NCBI GenBank assembly: GCA_030770535.1
Contig: JASVEC010000003.1
Coordinates: forward strand, 930,001 to 994,000
DNA length: 64,000 bases
Origin: Batkoa obscura
Taxonomy: Eukaryota; Entomophthoromycota; Entomophthoromycetes; Entomophthorales; Batkoaceae
Direction of reading: 5' to 3'
The notes beneath the pieces are model-generated. The model worked only from the letters and a program-made list of their open reading frames with translations, had not been told where the DNA came from and did no database searches. Of the stretch, positions 9,700 to 20,041 are shown piece after piece (the first letter of the stretch is position 1; each line of letters opens with the position of its first letter). A program made the translations under genes and the position numbers.

Positions 9700-11335
9700 T
9701 GAAGCTTTTAAACTTTCAGTTATTTTTGTAAGATAAGCTAGGGTTGGTCTTTTAATTTTTCTATTTTCTATAGACTCTATAACTTTAATTGTAATTATAT
9801 CGCTTTTTTTTGATCTATCAGATACTGGATAACAGTGTAGTTTATTGTTACGTTTAATAAAGTGTAAATACTTTTTAATACCTTGTATTATTATTATTTT
9901 TTTTGTATCTTTGTTTCTTTCATACTTTTTAAAAATTATATCTGCTTTCCCATTATTGACAGTTGAGTTATTAACTCTGTTATGTTCACAAACAAAAATC
10001 TCAAATTTTGAAATTAATTGATCAATATCTTCTATTTTACCTAATGCTTCAAAACTATTTTTCCACTGTGAAAGATTTCCAAAATGTCCGTCAACTATAC
10101 TTTTTCCATGATGCTCAGCAAAAAAGTTAAGATCAATATTTAAACTACTATTTATTTTATAAATTTCTTCAAATACATAATGTAAAAACTCTTGAGATTT
10201 AATATTTCAGATAAATAATCAAAATAAACTTTGTCTATTGTTTTATTGTTTTTTAAATATAAAACATTAAAACCTGATATTGATATAGCTTGTTTGTTAT
10301 AATGATCTAAGTTTATTGGATCTGGTCTCGTTCCTATTTCCATATTTTGTTTAAAGTCTAAGATTATTATACAACTTTTATTATTTAATTTTTTAATAGC
10401 TTCATTAAACATGTTTTTTTGAGTATCAACACAAAATTCATGTAATTTATATAACCTTTTTTCTTTATTAAAAGATTCTTCTATCTGAGGGTGTTTTTTT
10501 TGGTTTCATTATTTTCCATTTTTTAAGTGCTATTTAAGCAAAAAAATTGGTAATAAAATTCTTAAACAAAAAAATGCATCCCCATCTCTGCTTTATTTTT
10601 TGTCGCTATATTTATTTTATTTTCAAATAACTTTTTTCTAACTGGTATACTGGGCACATACATATATTACATAAATCTGTTTTTCTTGCTGGATTTTTAA
10701 AATTATTTGGTATATATTTAAATAATGTTGACCTAGCTACTGCTTTATCTTTTAAATCATTAAAATACTTACTGTATATCATTCTTTTACTTTTATTTAA
10801 TATATATATTATCTGACGAATATTTATTATCATTATTTTTTTTATTGAATCAAGATGAAATAGTTGAATTATCAAGTAAATATTGTATAATAATCTCAAT
10901 TTACTCATCTTTAATTTTTTTTGTATTTTTAATAATAGGTTGTAATGTTATTGTTTTATTATTATTAATTATTTTCGAATAATCATATTGATTTCTACCT
11001 ATATTAAATCCAAAACTTTTACATTCATCAAAATAATATACTGAAGCTATAGTTGATAATAATGCTACTTGTTGGTTTTTGTTTCCTGTTTCCCTTAAAG
11101 CACTAATTTTATACATTGGTTGATTAAGTTTGTTATTATTAATAATAAACTTTAATAACTGTTCTTTTCTTTTTTTTGTTTTATTATAAAATTTCATAAA
11201 CTCTGAGTTAGTGAATAGCTGTTAAAATTGATGTAAATGAATTAACAATGTTTATATAATGTGCTTCTTCCCTATCGTATTAAAGTTTTTAGAAATTCCA
11301 TTTCGAAGTTTAGTTATAAAAGCTTGCATTTTGTT
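9700..11335 (-). pseudogene. TE-A transposase remnant (DDE-like), broken
   Basis: Coding-like segments read on the minus strand in changing frames. In gene order: 10901-11197 (98 aa, starting MKFYNKTKKRKEQLLKF), 10612-10908 (98 aa in another frame; a third frame of this stretch gives a DLCNICMCP-type Cys pair near 10650-10680), 10152-10412 (86 aa with IILDFKQNMEIG and a GFNVLYLKN strand), then EHHGKSIVDGHFG near 10080-10118 and a basic C-terminal tail to about 9720. The D of DFKQN and the D of DGHFG are candidate catalytic acids. The gene cannot work: it has several frame changes and stops, and a MITE (10484-10586) interrupts it. Related pieces survive in the other TE-A copies. Confidence 0.65.
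10484..10586 (+). mobile_element. GGGGTGT MITE nested in the TE-A transposase
   Basis: From ATCTGAGGGTGTTTTTTTTG to AATGCATCCCCATCT. It carries private variants (ATGCATCCCC, TTGGTAATAAAATTC) that recur in the MITE at 24578-24682, so that one was copied from this insertion. Confidence 0.9.
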
Positions 11336-11382
11336 TTTATTTTAATAAAAAACAAAGTCAAATAATTATATATTTATATCTT

Positions 11383-11490
11383 ATATGGGGATGTATTTTT
11401 TTGTTTAAGAATTTTACTAGCAGTTTTTCCATTTAAATAGCGCTTAAAAAATAGAAAAAGTAATGAAACCAAAAAAAACACCCCCATATA
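11383..11490 (-). mobile_element. GGGGTGT MITE nested in TE-A copy 2, with a matching empty site
   Basis: Runs from ATATGGGGATGTATTTTTTT to ACACCCCCATATA. TE-A copies 1 (near 3285) and 4 (near 14880) have an uninterrupted TTATATATCTA at this place, giving a second filled/empty comparison consistent with a TA or ATAT duplication. Confidence 0.92.
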
Positions 11491-11520
11491 TCTATTAAAT
11501 ATTTAACAAAAAAATACAAA

Positions 11521-11788
11521 ACACGATGAAATATTGTTTCATCAGCTCTATGATTGATTATCGCATAATAATCACTTAACTTGTTTACAAAACTAGTTGG
11601 AGTATAAAAGAGATTTTACAGCAGTATCTTCTATTCTATTTATCTTATATAGTTCGTAGCTTATTGCGCACTATTCCTATTAATTTAAGTCTACCTTGAC
11701 TACATAAACTAAAGCCTTTTGACTTACGGGCAGTTAATTAAGCTAGAACGAACTGGTTTTAACTCCAACCACTGAGTACCAACTTTCA
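11521..11788 (-). repeat. Solo-LTR-like repeat nested in TE-A copy 2
   Basis: Reverse-complement relative of the repeat at 15676-16140, sharing the outer TGTGAAAGTTGGTACTCA end, a TATAAAAGAG-like segment and the TTTCATC end. It is shorter than the 465-bp copy. Its position inside TE-A shows that it inserted later than TE-A. Confidence 0.6.
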
Positions 11789-12015
11789 CAAACATATAAT
11801 TAAAAAAATAAAATAAATAAAATAAGTCTTTTAAGTTAAATTTTTATATTTAATTTTAAGCTTTTTAAATTTAGCTAATCAAATTATACATTAAAGACTT
11901 ACAAATTTAAAAACTTAAAATTTGGATCAGTTTCTAGTTGAATTCTGAAACCAATTCAGACACCCTCATATGGACAGATACAGGAAACCGTTTTAAATCT
12001 CAAAGGTTTTTGCAT

Positions 12016-12127
12016 TATATGGGGATGTATTTTTTTGTTCAAGAATTTTACTAAACAAACAGTCTTTCCACTCAAATAGCGTTTAAAAATGGAAAAAGTG
12101 ATGAAGCAAAAAAAAAAACACCCCCAA
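12016..12127 (-). mobile_element. GGGGTGT MITE abutting a truncated TE-A copy
   Basis: Runs from ATATGGGGATGTATTTTTTT to AACACCCCCAA. TE-A copy 3 starts immediately after its outer end, so it marks the truncation point. Confidence 0.88.
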
Positions 12128-12705
12128 AATAGTCAAAGGATAAGTAACTGTAATAATGGATAAAAGCTGTTATTATATTGCTTGCATTACATATGGATGG
12201 TTAGTTATAGCTTTAGGACTAACTACTCCCCCCTATGCTATTGTTTATTGACTTAGTAATATATTAATAATGTAATTATAATTGAAGTAATTTATTCATT
12301 TGATAGCAAATCTGCAATGTTGGATATAAAGCAGTCAATAATAAATATTTTTTAATGAAGTTTCATAGGAATATATATTTATTTACATACTACAACTTCG
12401 ACTAATATTAATATATAGGCTATATTAGTAAAAGCCTTGCTAATCCAGGAATTTGTATTAAACTTAATAAAAACTCCACTAACTTATGATATAAATTATA
12501 ATAAAATAATTTAAAACTGTATCGAGTACTTTTGCATTTTAATAAAGAATGTTTTTATAGAATTTTAAGCAGTGTTTTTAAAATATAGGGATGTTTTTTT
12601 GGTTTCATTACTTTTTCAATTTTTAAGCACTACTTGAGTGGAAAGATTGTTGGTAAAATTTTCAAAAATTGGATGAAAAAATGAAACCAATTCAGATATC
12701 CCCAT
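12128..12705 (+). mobile_element. TE-A DNA transposon, copy 3, left third only, inverted
   Basis: Reverse-oriented TE-A left end. It includes the CTCCCCCCTATGC block, the long noncoding segment shared with 9100-9540, and the terminus TGAAACCAATTCAGATATCC. It is cut at the MITE ending at 12127 and carries a second, truncated MITE (12584-12662) next to its terminus. Confidence 0.75.
12584..12662 (+). mobile_element. GGGGTGT MITE, right arm lost, nested in TE-A copy 3
   Basis: The left arm ATATAGGGATGTTTTTTTGG and the centre AAGCACTACTTGAGTGG are present. The sequence then passes straight into TE-A terminal sequence (CAAAAATTGGATG). Confidence 0.75.
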
Positions 12706-12768
12706 TTTTTTTTAGAAATTTTTTTGTATAAATTCAAAATTATTTTTAAAATCAAGCTGCTAAGTTTA

Positions 12769-12876
12769 TATATGGGGGTGTTTTTTTGGTTTCATTATTT
12801 TTTCCATTTTTTAAGCGCTATTTGAGCGGAAACATTGTTAGTAAAATTCTTAAACACAAAAATACATCCCCATATA
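12769..12876 (+). mobile_element. GGGGTGT MITE, near-consensus
   Basis: TATATATGGGGGTGTTTTTT at the left, AAGCGCTATTTGAGCGG in the centre, ATACATCCCCATATATA at the right. It is one of the best-preserved copies and the first of three head-to-tail copies. Confidence 0.95.
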
Positions 12877-12909
12877 TATAAGTAACATCAAATTAAAATA
12901 AGTAATAAA

Positions 12910-13013
12910 TGAGGGTGTTTTTTTTGGCTTCATTATTTTTTCCATTTTTAAGCGCTATTTCAGTGGAAAGATTGTTAGTAAAATTCTTAAACAAAAAAAT
13001 ACATGCTCATAAT
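12910..13013 (+). mobile_element. GGGGTGT MITE, second of a head-to-tail trio
   Basis: From TGAGGGTGTTTTTTTTGGCT through AAGCGCTATTTCAGTGG to ATACATGCTCATAA. Confidence 0.88.
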
Positions 13014-13028
13014 ATATATAATAAAAGC

Positions 13029-13132
13029 TGAAACTTTTTTTTGATTATTATTTTTTCCATTTTTTAATTGCTATTTATTTGAGTAAAATAACTGTTAGTA
13101 AGATTCTTAAATAAAAAAAAACACTCTCATAT
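13029..13132 (+). mobile_element. GGGGTGT MITE, degenerate, third of the trio
   Basis: The left terminus is badly decayed (GAAACTTTTTTTTGATTAT). The centre (TTGCTATTTATTTGAG) and the right end (AACACTCTCATAT) still follow the family. Confidence 0.6.
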
Positions 13133-13794
13133 CTCCTAGTACTTTGATTTTTGAAAATTTTTGGTAAAAAATATTTTGTATTTAAATTATTATTAATAAT
13201 GAAATTTATATAATAATTAAATTAGCAGTTTTATAAAATGATTATAAATATAATAATATTATTAAATTAAACCTTTAAGTTAATAGACAGCGTATAAAGA
13301 TGTACCTCTCTATGTATTGATACTAATCAAAGTTGTAATATTTGAATAAACACATATTTTTGTAAAACCTTATTAAAAACACTTATTACTGTGCTGTCTT
13401 TATAACTAATATTAAAAATAAGTTATTTGTTTATTTAATAACTTATTTTATTATCATAATTATATTATTAATATATTATTAAGTTAATAAAAAACTATAA
13501 TTGGCCATTTTTATATAATATAAGTAATATAATGATTATTTTTATTTATTATTACATCTACTTGTTTTTTGATTATTTATTAATTTAGCTATTAATAGCT
13601 TGAATAATATAAATATTTAATAGTTGCTTAATGAATATTAAAACTTTTAAATTTTCTATTATTTTTGCAAAATAAGCTAAACTTAATTTTTTGATTTTTT
13701 TTATAGACTTTGTAACTTTAATTGGAATTATATCGCTTTTTTTAAATCTATCAGATATTTATAATAGTGTAACTTGTTATTATATTTAATAAAA

Positions 13795-13899
13795 TATAGA
13801 GGTATTTTTTTTGGCTTCATTATTTTTCCATTTTTTAAGCACTATTTGAGTGGAAAAGTTGTTAGTAAAATTCTTAAACATAAAAATACTTCCCCATAT
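13795..13899 (+). mobile_element. GGGGTGT MITE nested in TE-A copy 4
   Basis: From ATATAGAGGTATTTTTTTTG to ATACTTCCCCATATC. About 0.1 kb of TE-A present in copy 2 is missing on its left side. Confidence 0.88.
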
Positions 13900-14025
13900 C
13901 TGTTTTCCTATTATTAACAGTTAAGTTGTTAATTTTGTGTTCATAAATAAAAATCTCAAATTTCGAAATTAATTGATTAATATCTTTTATTTTGTCTAAT
14001 ATAATGTTCTAAAACTATTTTTCCG

Positions 14026-14850
14026 TTATAAATTTCATGAATTTTTTTAAATATATAACACAAAACTTTTGAAATTTAAAATAGTTTCTTGTATCTGCTT
14101 ATATATAATTTTTATAAACTTTTTAAATAAAAGCTTTTTCAATATTGAATTAATTGAATAGTTTCTTACATATGCTAACTCATGATTCAATATTTCAGAT
14201 AAGTAATCAAAATAAACTTTGCTTATTATTTTATCATTTTTTAAATATAAAACATCAAAACTTTAATACTAATATAGCTTGTTTATTATAATAATCTAAA
14301 TTTATTAAATCTGGTTTTATTTTTATTTCCATATTTAATTTTAATTATTTAACTATTTAATTATGTTTTTTAAGTATTAATAATAAGTTTGTATAATTTA
14401 TATGACTTTTCTTTTTAATATTTTTTTTTATCTCTGGTTTATTTTTTATAACTGTATTCATTTTATTTCCAAATAATTTTTTTCTAACTATATACACTGG
14501 GGATATATGGCGATGTATTTTTGTATTCAAGAATTTTACTAACAATTTCTCCACTCAAATAGCGCTTAAAAGATGGAAAAAATAATGAAACCAAAAAAAA
14601 CATCCTCATATATTGTTTTTTTACTTTTATATAATATATATTACCTGATAAATATTTATTGTCTTTGTTTTTTTTGCTTTATTATAAAATTTCATAAACT
14701 CTGAGTTAGTGAATAGTTGTTAAAATTGATGTAAGCGAATTACAATGTTTATATAATGTGTTTTTCCTTATTATATTAAAATTTTAAAAAATTCCATTTC
14801 GAAGTTCAGTTATAAAAGCTTGCGCATTTTGTTTTTATTTTAATAAAAAA
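14026..14850 (+). repeat. 825-bp direct duplicate, first copy
   Basis: As far as I can read, this is identical base for base to 25717-26541 (offset 11,691), including the nested MITE. At the left edge G14025 faces A; at the right edge C14851 faces T. It is part of TE-A copy 4. Confidence 0.85.
14503..14612 (-). mobile_element. GGGGTGT MITE nested in TE-A copy 4
   Basis: From ATATATGGCGATGTATTTTT to AACATCCTCATATA. It is duplicated exactly at 26194-26303. Confidence 0.88.
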
Positions 14851-15106
14851 CAAAGTCAAATAACTATATATTTATATATTATATATCTATCAAACATTTA
14901 ATAAAAATAATATGAAATATATAGCTAACTTTTTTAATTACTTAAAAAATAAAACAGTTAAAATGAGTCTTTTAATTTTTTTTTTATATTTAATTTAAGC
15001 TTTTTAAATTTAACTAAATTATACATTAAAGACTTACAAATTTAAAACTTAAAATTTAGATTAATTTTTGAATAAATTCTGAAATTAATTTAGATATCCT
15101 TGTATG

Positions 15107-15670
15107 TTATTTATTTTTGATAAAATTTTTTAATAGTTTTGTTTTGATTTTTAGCCGAAAAGCTAGAAAAGATTTTTCTCAACCTTTATTGTTTTAATAT
15201 CAATAACATAACCAATTTATAATATATTAATTCAATAAATTATAACATGTTTTGAATTTATATTTAAGCATTTTAAATTTTTTATTTTTGATAATATTTT
15301 TTAGATTTTTTATTAAGTTTGATTTGTTTAAATATGTTATTAATAATAAAATCAGCATTTTCCATATAAACAGTATTTTTAATTAATAAAATAAAATATA
15401 TTGGTATCAAATACAGAATGGATGGTAAAAACATAATTTTTTCATATACTGAATATCTTGCTTTAGAATTTTTTTTAATAAAAAGTATTTTGATCAATTG
15501 TTCAGCTTTAGATAATAATAATTTAAACATTTAAATGTAAGTCTATTGCCTTTTTTATATAAGCTCTATTTTACAATTTAGCTTGAGTATTACTTATTTT
15601 TAAGTCTATTCTATTTAGACTTTTACTAATAAAGCAATAGTTTTTTTTGAAGTTTCATAAATTCTGCAAT
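15107..15670. other. Gene-free stretch between TE-A copy 4 and the LTR-like repeat
   Basis: An 82-codon open frame on the minus strand (15282-15530, Ile/Lys/Leu-rich) lies here. Its composition equals background and I do not call it a gene. Confidence 0.4.
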
Positions 15671-15675
15671 ACTTG

Positions 15676-16140
15676 TGAAAGTTGACACTCAAGGGTCGGA
15701 GTTAAAAGCTACTCTTGCTTAATTAACTTGTCTTGAGTCGAAAGGTCTTAGTTTATGTAACTAAGATGGACTTAACTTAATAGAAATAGTACGTAATAAG
15801 CTACGAATTGTGTAAAACAAGTATAATGGAAGATACTACTATAAAATCTATGTAAGATGTTGTCAGAAAGACTTAATGACTTTATTAATGATACGTTATC
15901 AAGGAGTAATTCAGTTAAAAAGCCTCAAGCTAGTATGCTGAAGGATCTCTTTTGTACTCCAATAGGTATGGATATCAAAACGAGAGGATATTATTCTTTG
16001 GAATATGAAGTTATAAATTCTCGCAGCAAATCAAAATAAGGGACTCTAACTTGATTGATTGTGTTTGAACTTGAGAACACAGCAACTTAAGTGATTGTTG
16101 TGTTATAATCAATTCAAGAGCTAATAAACCAATTTTTCAC
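15676..16140 (+). repeat. Solo-LTR-like repeat, longest copy (465 bp)
   Basis: The element starts TGAAAGTTGACACTC and ends CCAATTTTTCAC. The same pentamer ACTTG (ACTTGT if one base overlaps) flanks it at 15671-15675 and 16141-16145, as a target-site duplication would, and its ends are short inverted repeats (GTGAAA/TTTCAC). Two related, shorter copies lie at 7548-7697 and 11521-11788. Size, ends and the 5-bp duplication suggest a solo LTR of an old retroelement; no internal retroelement genes are visible nearby. A SINE-like element is the alternative. The ends are not textbook TG...CA, so the class is uncertain. Confidence 0.5.
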
Positions 16141-16146
16141 ACTTGT

Positions 16147-16854
16147 ATACTTTTTATATTTATATGAGTTTTATCAGTATTGATATATACCTAAGATAAA
16201 TCTGAGCTTGTGAATAATTATAAAAAATTACACTAAGAAACAATAAAATTATGCTACAAATATTTCAAGCCGATAAAGTAAAGCATACTATACTATGTAA
16301 AAAAACTTTTTGGTATGAAATAAAGCCAGAAGGGAGTGTTTAATGCATGCAAAAGCTTATTAAAGGACTTCTGAAATTATAAGTTTATTTTAAAATAAAA
16401 TGTATTTTAAAGTAAATCAATTATTACTTAAATGTAATTGCAATTTAAAATATTTAATTTGTTTCAAAATCCAACTAACTTTTGAAACTAAGCTTAAATT
16501 TGAATAATTACCAATTTAATCACTTAAAAATATTCAATTGAAATTCATTTATTTAGATATTTATTAAAAAGTTGCCTTTGTTAACTTTATAACTTTTAAA
16601 TCAAATTCAAATTAAGCTATTTATTAACCTATATTTTATTAATTTAATATAAGAGTATATTATCAAAAACCAATAAAGCATTTTTGAACTAAAGGTGTTA
16701 TTAAAGATACAACGTTATAGAAAATAAGCCTCTTTGTTTCAAATGGATTAGCAGTTTCAAACTAACTATTAATATTAATAAAGCTAAGTTATTTTTAAAA
16801 CAAAATTTAAATTTCAAAAAAGTGTATATAAATAAACAAAAATTGATATTAGAC
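16147..16854. other. Gene-free stretch
   Basis: No gene or repeat is supported. Confidence 0.5.
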
Positions 16855-16962
16855 TTGGAGGTGTATTTTTTTGTTTAAGAATTCCACCAGCAATTTTTCC
16901 ACTCAAATAGCCCTTAGAAAATGAAAAAAGTGATGAAGCCGAAAAAAATATCCTCCATATAG
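16855..16962 (-). mobile_element. GGGGTGT MITE, full length
   Basis: From CTTGGAGGTGTATTTTTTTG through CCACTCAAATAGCCCTT to AATATCCTCCATAT. Confidence 0.82.
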
Positions 16963-18674
16963 TAAATTTAGTTTAGTTTAAACTTTAATTGTTTTAAATT
17001 ACAAAGACTTTAAGCTTTATTAACTTACTTTTACCAAACATCCATCACAGTGGAAAGGGCTCCTATAATATGTATTTGAGTAATTTAGAAAAGTTCAAAG
17101 GGAACTTAACTTGGTGGTGGGCTTTTTTCAGATGGATTAAATACTGACAAGATAAAAAAGGAGGTAAAAGACCACCCCTGATTCACTTTTGAAAACGGCA
17201 GTTTATTTACTAATTTTTATAAAACTAAATTTAATTACCTTTTTCATTTAGTTGCAGATATTACAAAAATGTAATTAAACCCCAAAGAACAATGGAATTG
17301 AATTTACTTAGTAATAAAGTAAAAGATACTTGGGTTTTCTTGTATTATCTTTAAGAGCCATAAAAACTATAAAAAGTTACGATTTGTATTTGGAATGGTA
17401 GTTTTAACTATAATAAGAAGATGGTTGATAATATGACTGAGTATATATAGCAAGTTATCTTCAAAAGTTTATTAAAAAGATTCAAAAAAAGCAATAACTT
17501 GAGATAAAGATAAAGGCTCGATGACCTTCCTAAAGTTGCTTTTATTATCGAATGGTCTGTATAACAGGTGCCAGAGATTATTAGTACTTTAAAGTACCAA
17601 GGTTTTTTTGGAAAGAAACACAGTATGTACTGTATGAGTGTGAGTATTGCCATCTTCTTAATGGGAGAGTATATGGTATAAGTTCTTACATATATGTGAG
17701 GAGAAACATAATTTTCATACTTTTTCAAATAAAATAAGCTGCTTAATGGTATATTAGTCTTTTAAAGAAAAAGAGTGGCAAAGCATTTTATGTGATAACA
17801 ATAATAAAATAACTCTTTACAAAAAACCATTGTTTTTGCTTTATCTTACCAGATTTTATCTCGAAATAAATAGTATTTAAAACTTTAGTGTTATTTTAAA
17901 TAAAATGGCATTACCGTTATCTTAATACTTTTTAGTTCACATTTATTTTTTTTAAATAATTTTAACTAAAATACTAATTAGTGTTATCAAATTAAATAAT
18001 ATTTTTAATAACGTAGAATTCTAAAAGCGAATTTGGAATCCTTGTTTGATTTGAGAGCTTAGGAATTTTTGATTTATCTGTACGTTTGATAAATAGCCAT
18101 TGGATTCAAAAGTCAACATACTTGAAATTAACATTTCAATTAACTATCCTTGAATTTTTCGTATTAACTTTTTATCTGCTATATAGTATACAAACAACAC
18201 AAATTTACCCAAAAATTAACTTTATTTTCAAAAATAATTAAAACCAAATAGTAAGGAATGGTGGTTTCAAAAGACAGTGGTGTTTTTAAAACCAGACTTC
18301 TGATTTCATTTTTTCCTCTAATTATATGATAGATAACATTAAAGGATTTTTCAATAATCAGAGTTTAATGGAAAATAATTTTAACTTGAAAAATTTATTG
18401 GTTTTTTGTTTTCAGCCAATTTAAAAATAAAAACAATCAAAGATTATGTTGACCATATTACTTTGATACATTATTGTGAAATTCAATCGTTAAATTTATA
18501 AATCATTTAGTATTCTTTTATCATGTTCTACTTTACACATTTTTATACTGGTAAATTCGTTCAAAATTCTGTTTTTTTAAAAAATATCTTTTTATTATTT
18601 TGCCAAAAATTTCAACTTAAGGCGCACAAATTGACCATTTTATGCTTTCTTGTATTCCACTACTTTAAAACAAC
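16963..18674. other. Stretch without a supported gene; possible decayed coding remnant
   Basis: Between about 17,280 and 17,730 the plus strand has protein-like runs (for example LPKVAFIIEWSV and ISTLKYQGFFGKK) separated by stops, and somewhat higher GC than its surroundings. It may be a decayed gene. I cannot name a family. The minus-strand 106-codon frame over it (17408-17728) looks like its shadow. Confidence 0.3.
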
Positions 18675-18779
18675 ATACGAGGACGTTTTTTTTGGTTTCA
18701 TTACTTTTTTCATTTTTAAGCGTTCTTTCAGCGGAAAGATTGTTAGTAAAATTCTTAGACACAAAATACATTCGCATAC
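18675..18779 (+). mobile_element. GGGGTGT MITE, full length
   Basis: From ATACGAGGACGTTTTTTTTG through AAGCGTTCTTTCAGCGG to ACATTCGCATACA. Confidence 0.85.
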
Positions 18780-19565
18780 ATGTTAAATTCTTAGATATAT
18801 TTTTATGATTTATTAAAATCTAAAAAAACAGAAAACCATCTTGTATCTCTCCTCCCCGTGTGTTTTATTAAATTATTTTATGGAATGCATTTATCTTCTT
18901 TAATGTTTTTAACTTCCTTTAATCTCTAACCTTTTTAGTATCAAAAGGCTTATTATGTATTAACTTAGTCACTCAACATATACTCATACTCCTTGCATTA
19001 TTTTAATACCATGTTAACTGTAAAAAAAGCTTTAGGATTTCATTTCTCTCAAACCTCACTCATGTTGTGTTTTGAGGGAGGATATTAAAGCCTATACAAA
19101 AAAAGATCATATATTGCTATCTACAAGCGTTTCAATTGCAACTTTAAAGTTTTAGCTTTTAGTAACTCTATTTGGATAGCTATCAACATTCTGTTTTAGC
19201 TTTAGTACTCTATTTTAACCTGAATCTTATCTCCTGCTTTTCAAGCATTACTACTACCAACAAACTATGGGAGCTTTTTGGGTCCTTCAAAATTTTAAAA
19301 AAAAATCGTTGGTCTTTTAGAGCTTAACAAGTGAAAAATGATAAAAAATCGTTAAAATATTAATTCTGAGTTTAAAAAGGAAATAACATTTTAAAAAAAA
19401 GCATATTTGTAATTTTATGTTTACCATGAAACTACTAGACTAGACAAAACTGAATTTGATTTAGCCTTGATTCATGAAAATGGCGTTTTGCAAACTTGAA
19501 ATTTTTCAAATTTATTTTCAAACTAAATTCTAATCAGCACATAAAAACTCTAATAGTTTGCTATA
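18780..19565. other. Gene-free stretch
   Basis: Less A/T-biased than the first 15 kb, but I find no sustained open frame, splice-consistent exon set or repeat. Confidence 0.45.
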
Positions 19566-19680
19566 ATATGGGGATGGGATGTATTTTTTTGTTTGAGAAT
19601 TTTACTAACAATCTTTCTGTTCAAATAGTTTGCTTGAAAAATGAAAAAAGTGATGAAGCCAAAAAAATATCCCCTTCATA
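19566..19680 (-). mobile_element. GGGGTGT MITE, full length
   Basis: From ATATGGGGATGGGATGTATT to ATATCCCCTTCATA. The left terminus carries a small GGGAT duplication. Confidence 0.85.
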
Positions 19681-19929
19681 AATTTTAAAGCTTATCCTTA
19701 GAATAAAACAGAAGTTTGAATTTTATTCAAATATTATATAGAATAATAACCAACTGAGATTAGATTAGATGCACAATTTTTCTTGATTACAATTTTATAA
19801 ATCAAATTTTATTTTATTTATTTATCGTAAACTGTTATTTATTATTTTCAAATTAATCGCCATTAAAAACTATCAATACTCATACCTATAATCACATAGT
19901 TTTGTAGAAATTTTTGAGATTAGTCAACA
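19681..19929. other. Short gene-free spacer
   Basis: Nothing recognised. Confidence 0.4.
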
Positions 19930-20041
19930 TCTGGGGATATCTTTTTTGGCTTCATTTATCACTTTTTCTATCTTTTAAGCGCTATTTGAACAGAAAAAGT
20001 GTTAGTAAAAAATCTTAAAGCATAAAAATACATCCCCCATC
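19930..20041 (+). mobile_element. GGGGTGT MITE, full length
   Basis: From ATCTGGGGATATCTTTTTTG through AAGCGCTATTTGAACAG to ATACATCCCCCATCT. Confidence 0.85.

Larger units (their letters stand above)
9085..11972 (-). mobile_element. TE-A DNA transposon, copy 2, near full length with nested insertions
   Basis: The most complete copy. Left terminal repeat ATATGGGGGTGTCCGAATCG followed by GTTTCA; right end TGAAACCAATTCAGACACCC followed by TCATAT. The two ends are inverted repeats of each other. The minus strand carries a broken transposase (9700-11335). Three MITEs (9594, 10484, 11383) and one solo-LTR-like repeat (11521-11788) are nested inside; without them the element would be about 2.3 kb. 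The ends sit at TA-rich sites. Transposase motifs (a Cys pair, DFKQN, and HGKS followed by DGHFG) recall DDE-like transposase ORFs I remember from early-diverging fungi, but I cannot assign a superfamily from sequence alone. Confidence 0.8.
13270..15106 (-). mobile_element. TE-A DNA transposon, copy 4, degraded
   Basis: Internal segments align in order with copy 2: the left noncoding part, transposase C-terminal and middle parts, and the right noncoding part, ending GAAATTAATTTAGATATCC near 15097. The left terminus is not recognisable. Two MITEs are nested (13795, 14503). The segment 14026-14850 appears identical to 25717-26541. Confidence 0.7.

Noticed and set aside
14357-14554. 65-codon frame, repeated at 26048-26245
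   Set aside because: Both are the same TE-A/MITE junction sequence in the 825-bp duplicate, not a host gene.
15282-15530. 82-codon minus-strand frame
   Set aside because: Lys/Ile/Asn-rich like random A/T DNA; no support.
15857-16039. 60-codon frame inside the LTR-like repeat
   Set aside because: It lies wholly within a repeat and is not kept in the related copies.
17280-17730. Protein-like plus-strand runs (LPKVAFIIEWSV, ISTLKYQGFFGKK) and an overlapping 106-codon minus-strand frame
   Set aside because: Stops interrupt the plus-strand reading and no splice set rescues it; the minus-strand frame has no recognisable motif. Kept only as a possible remnant.
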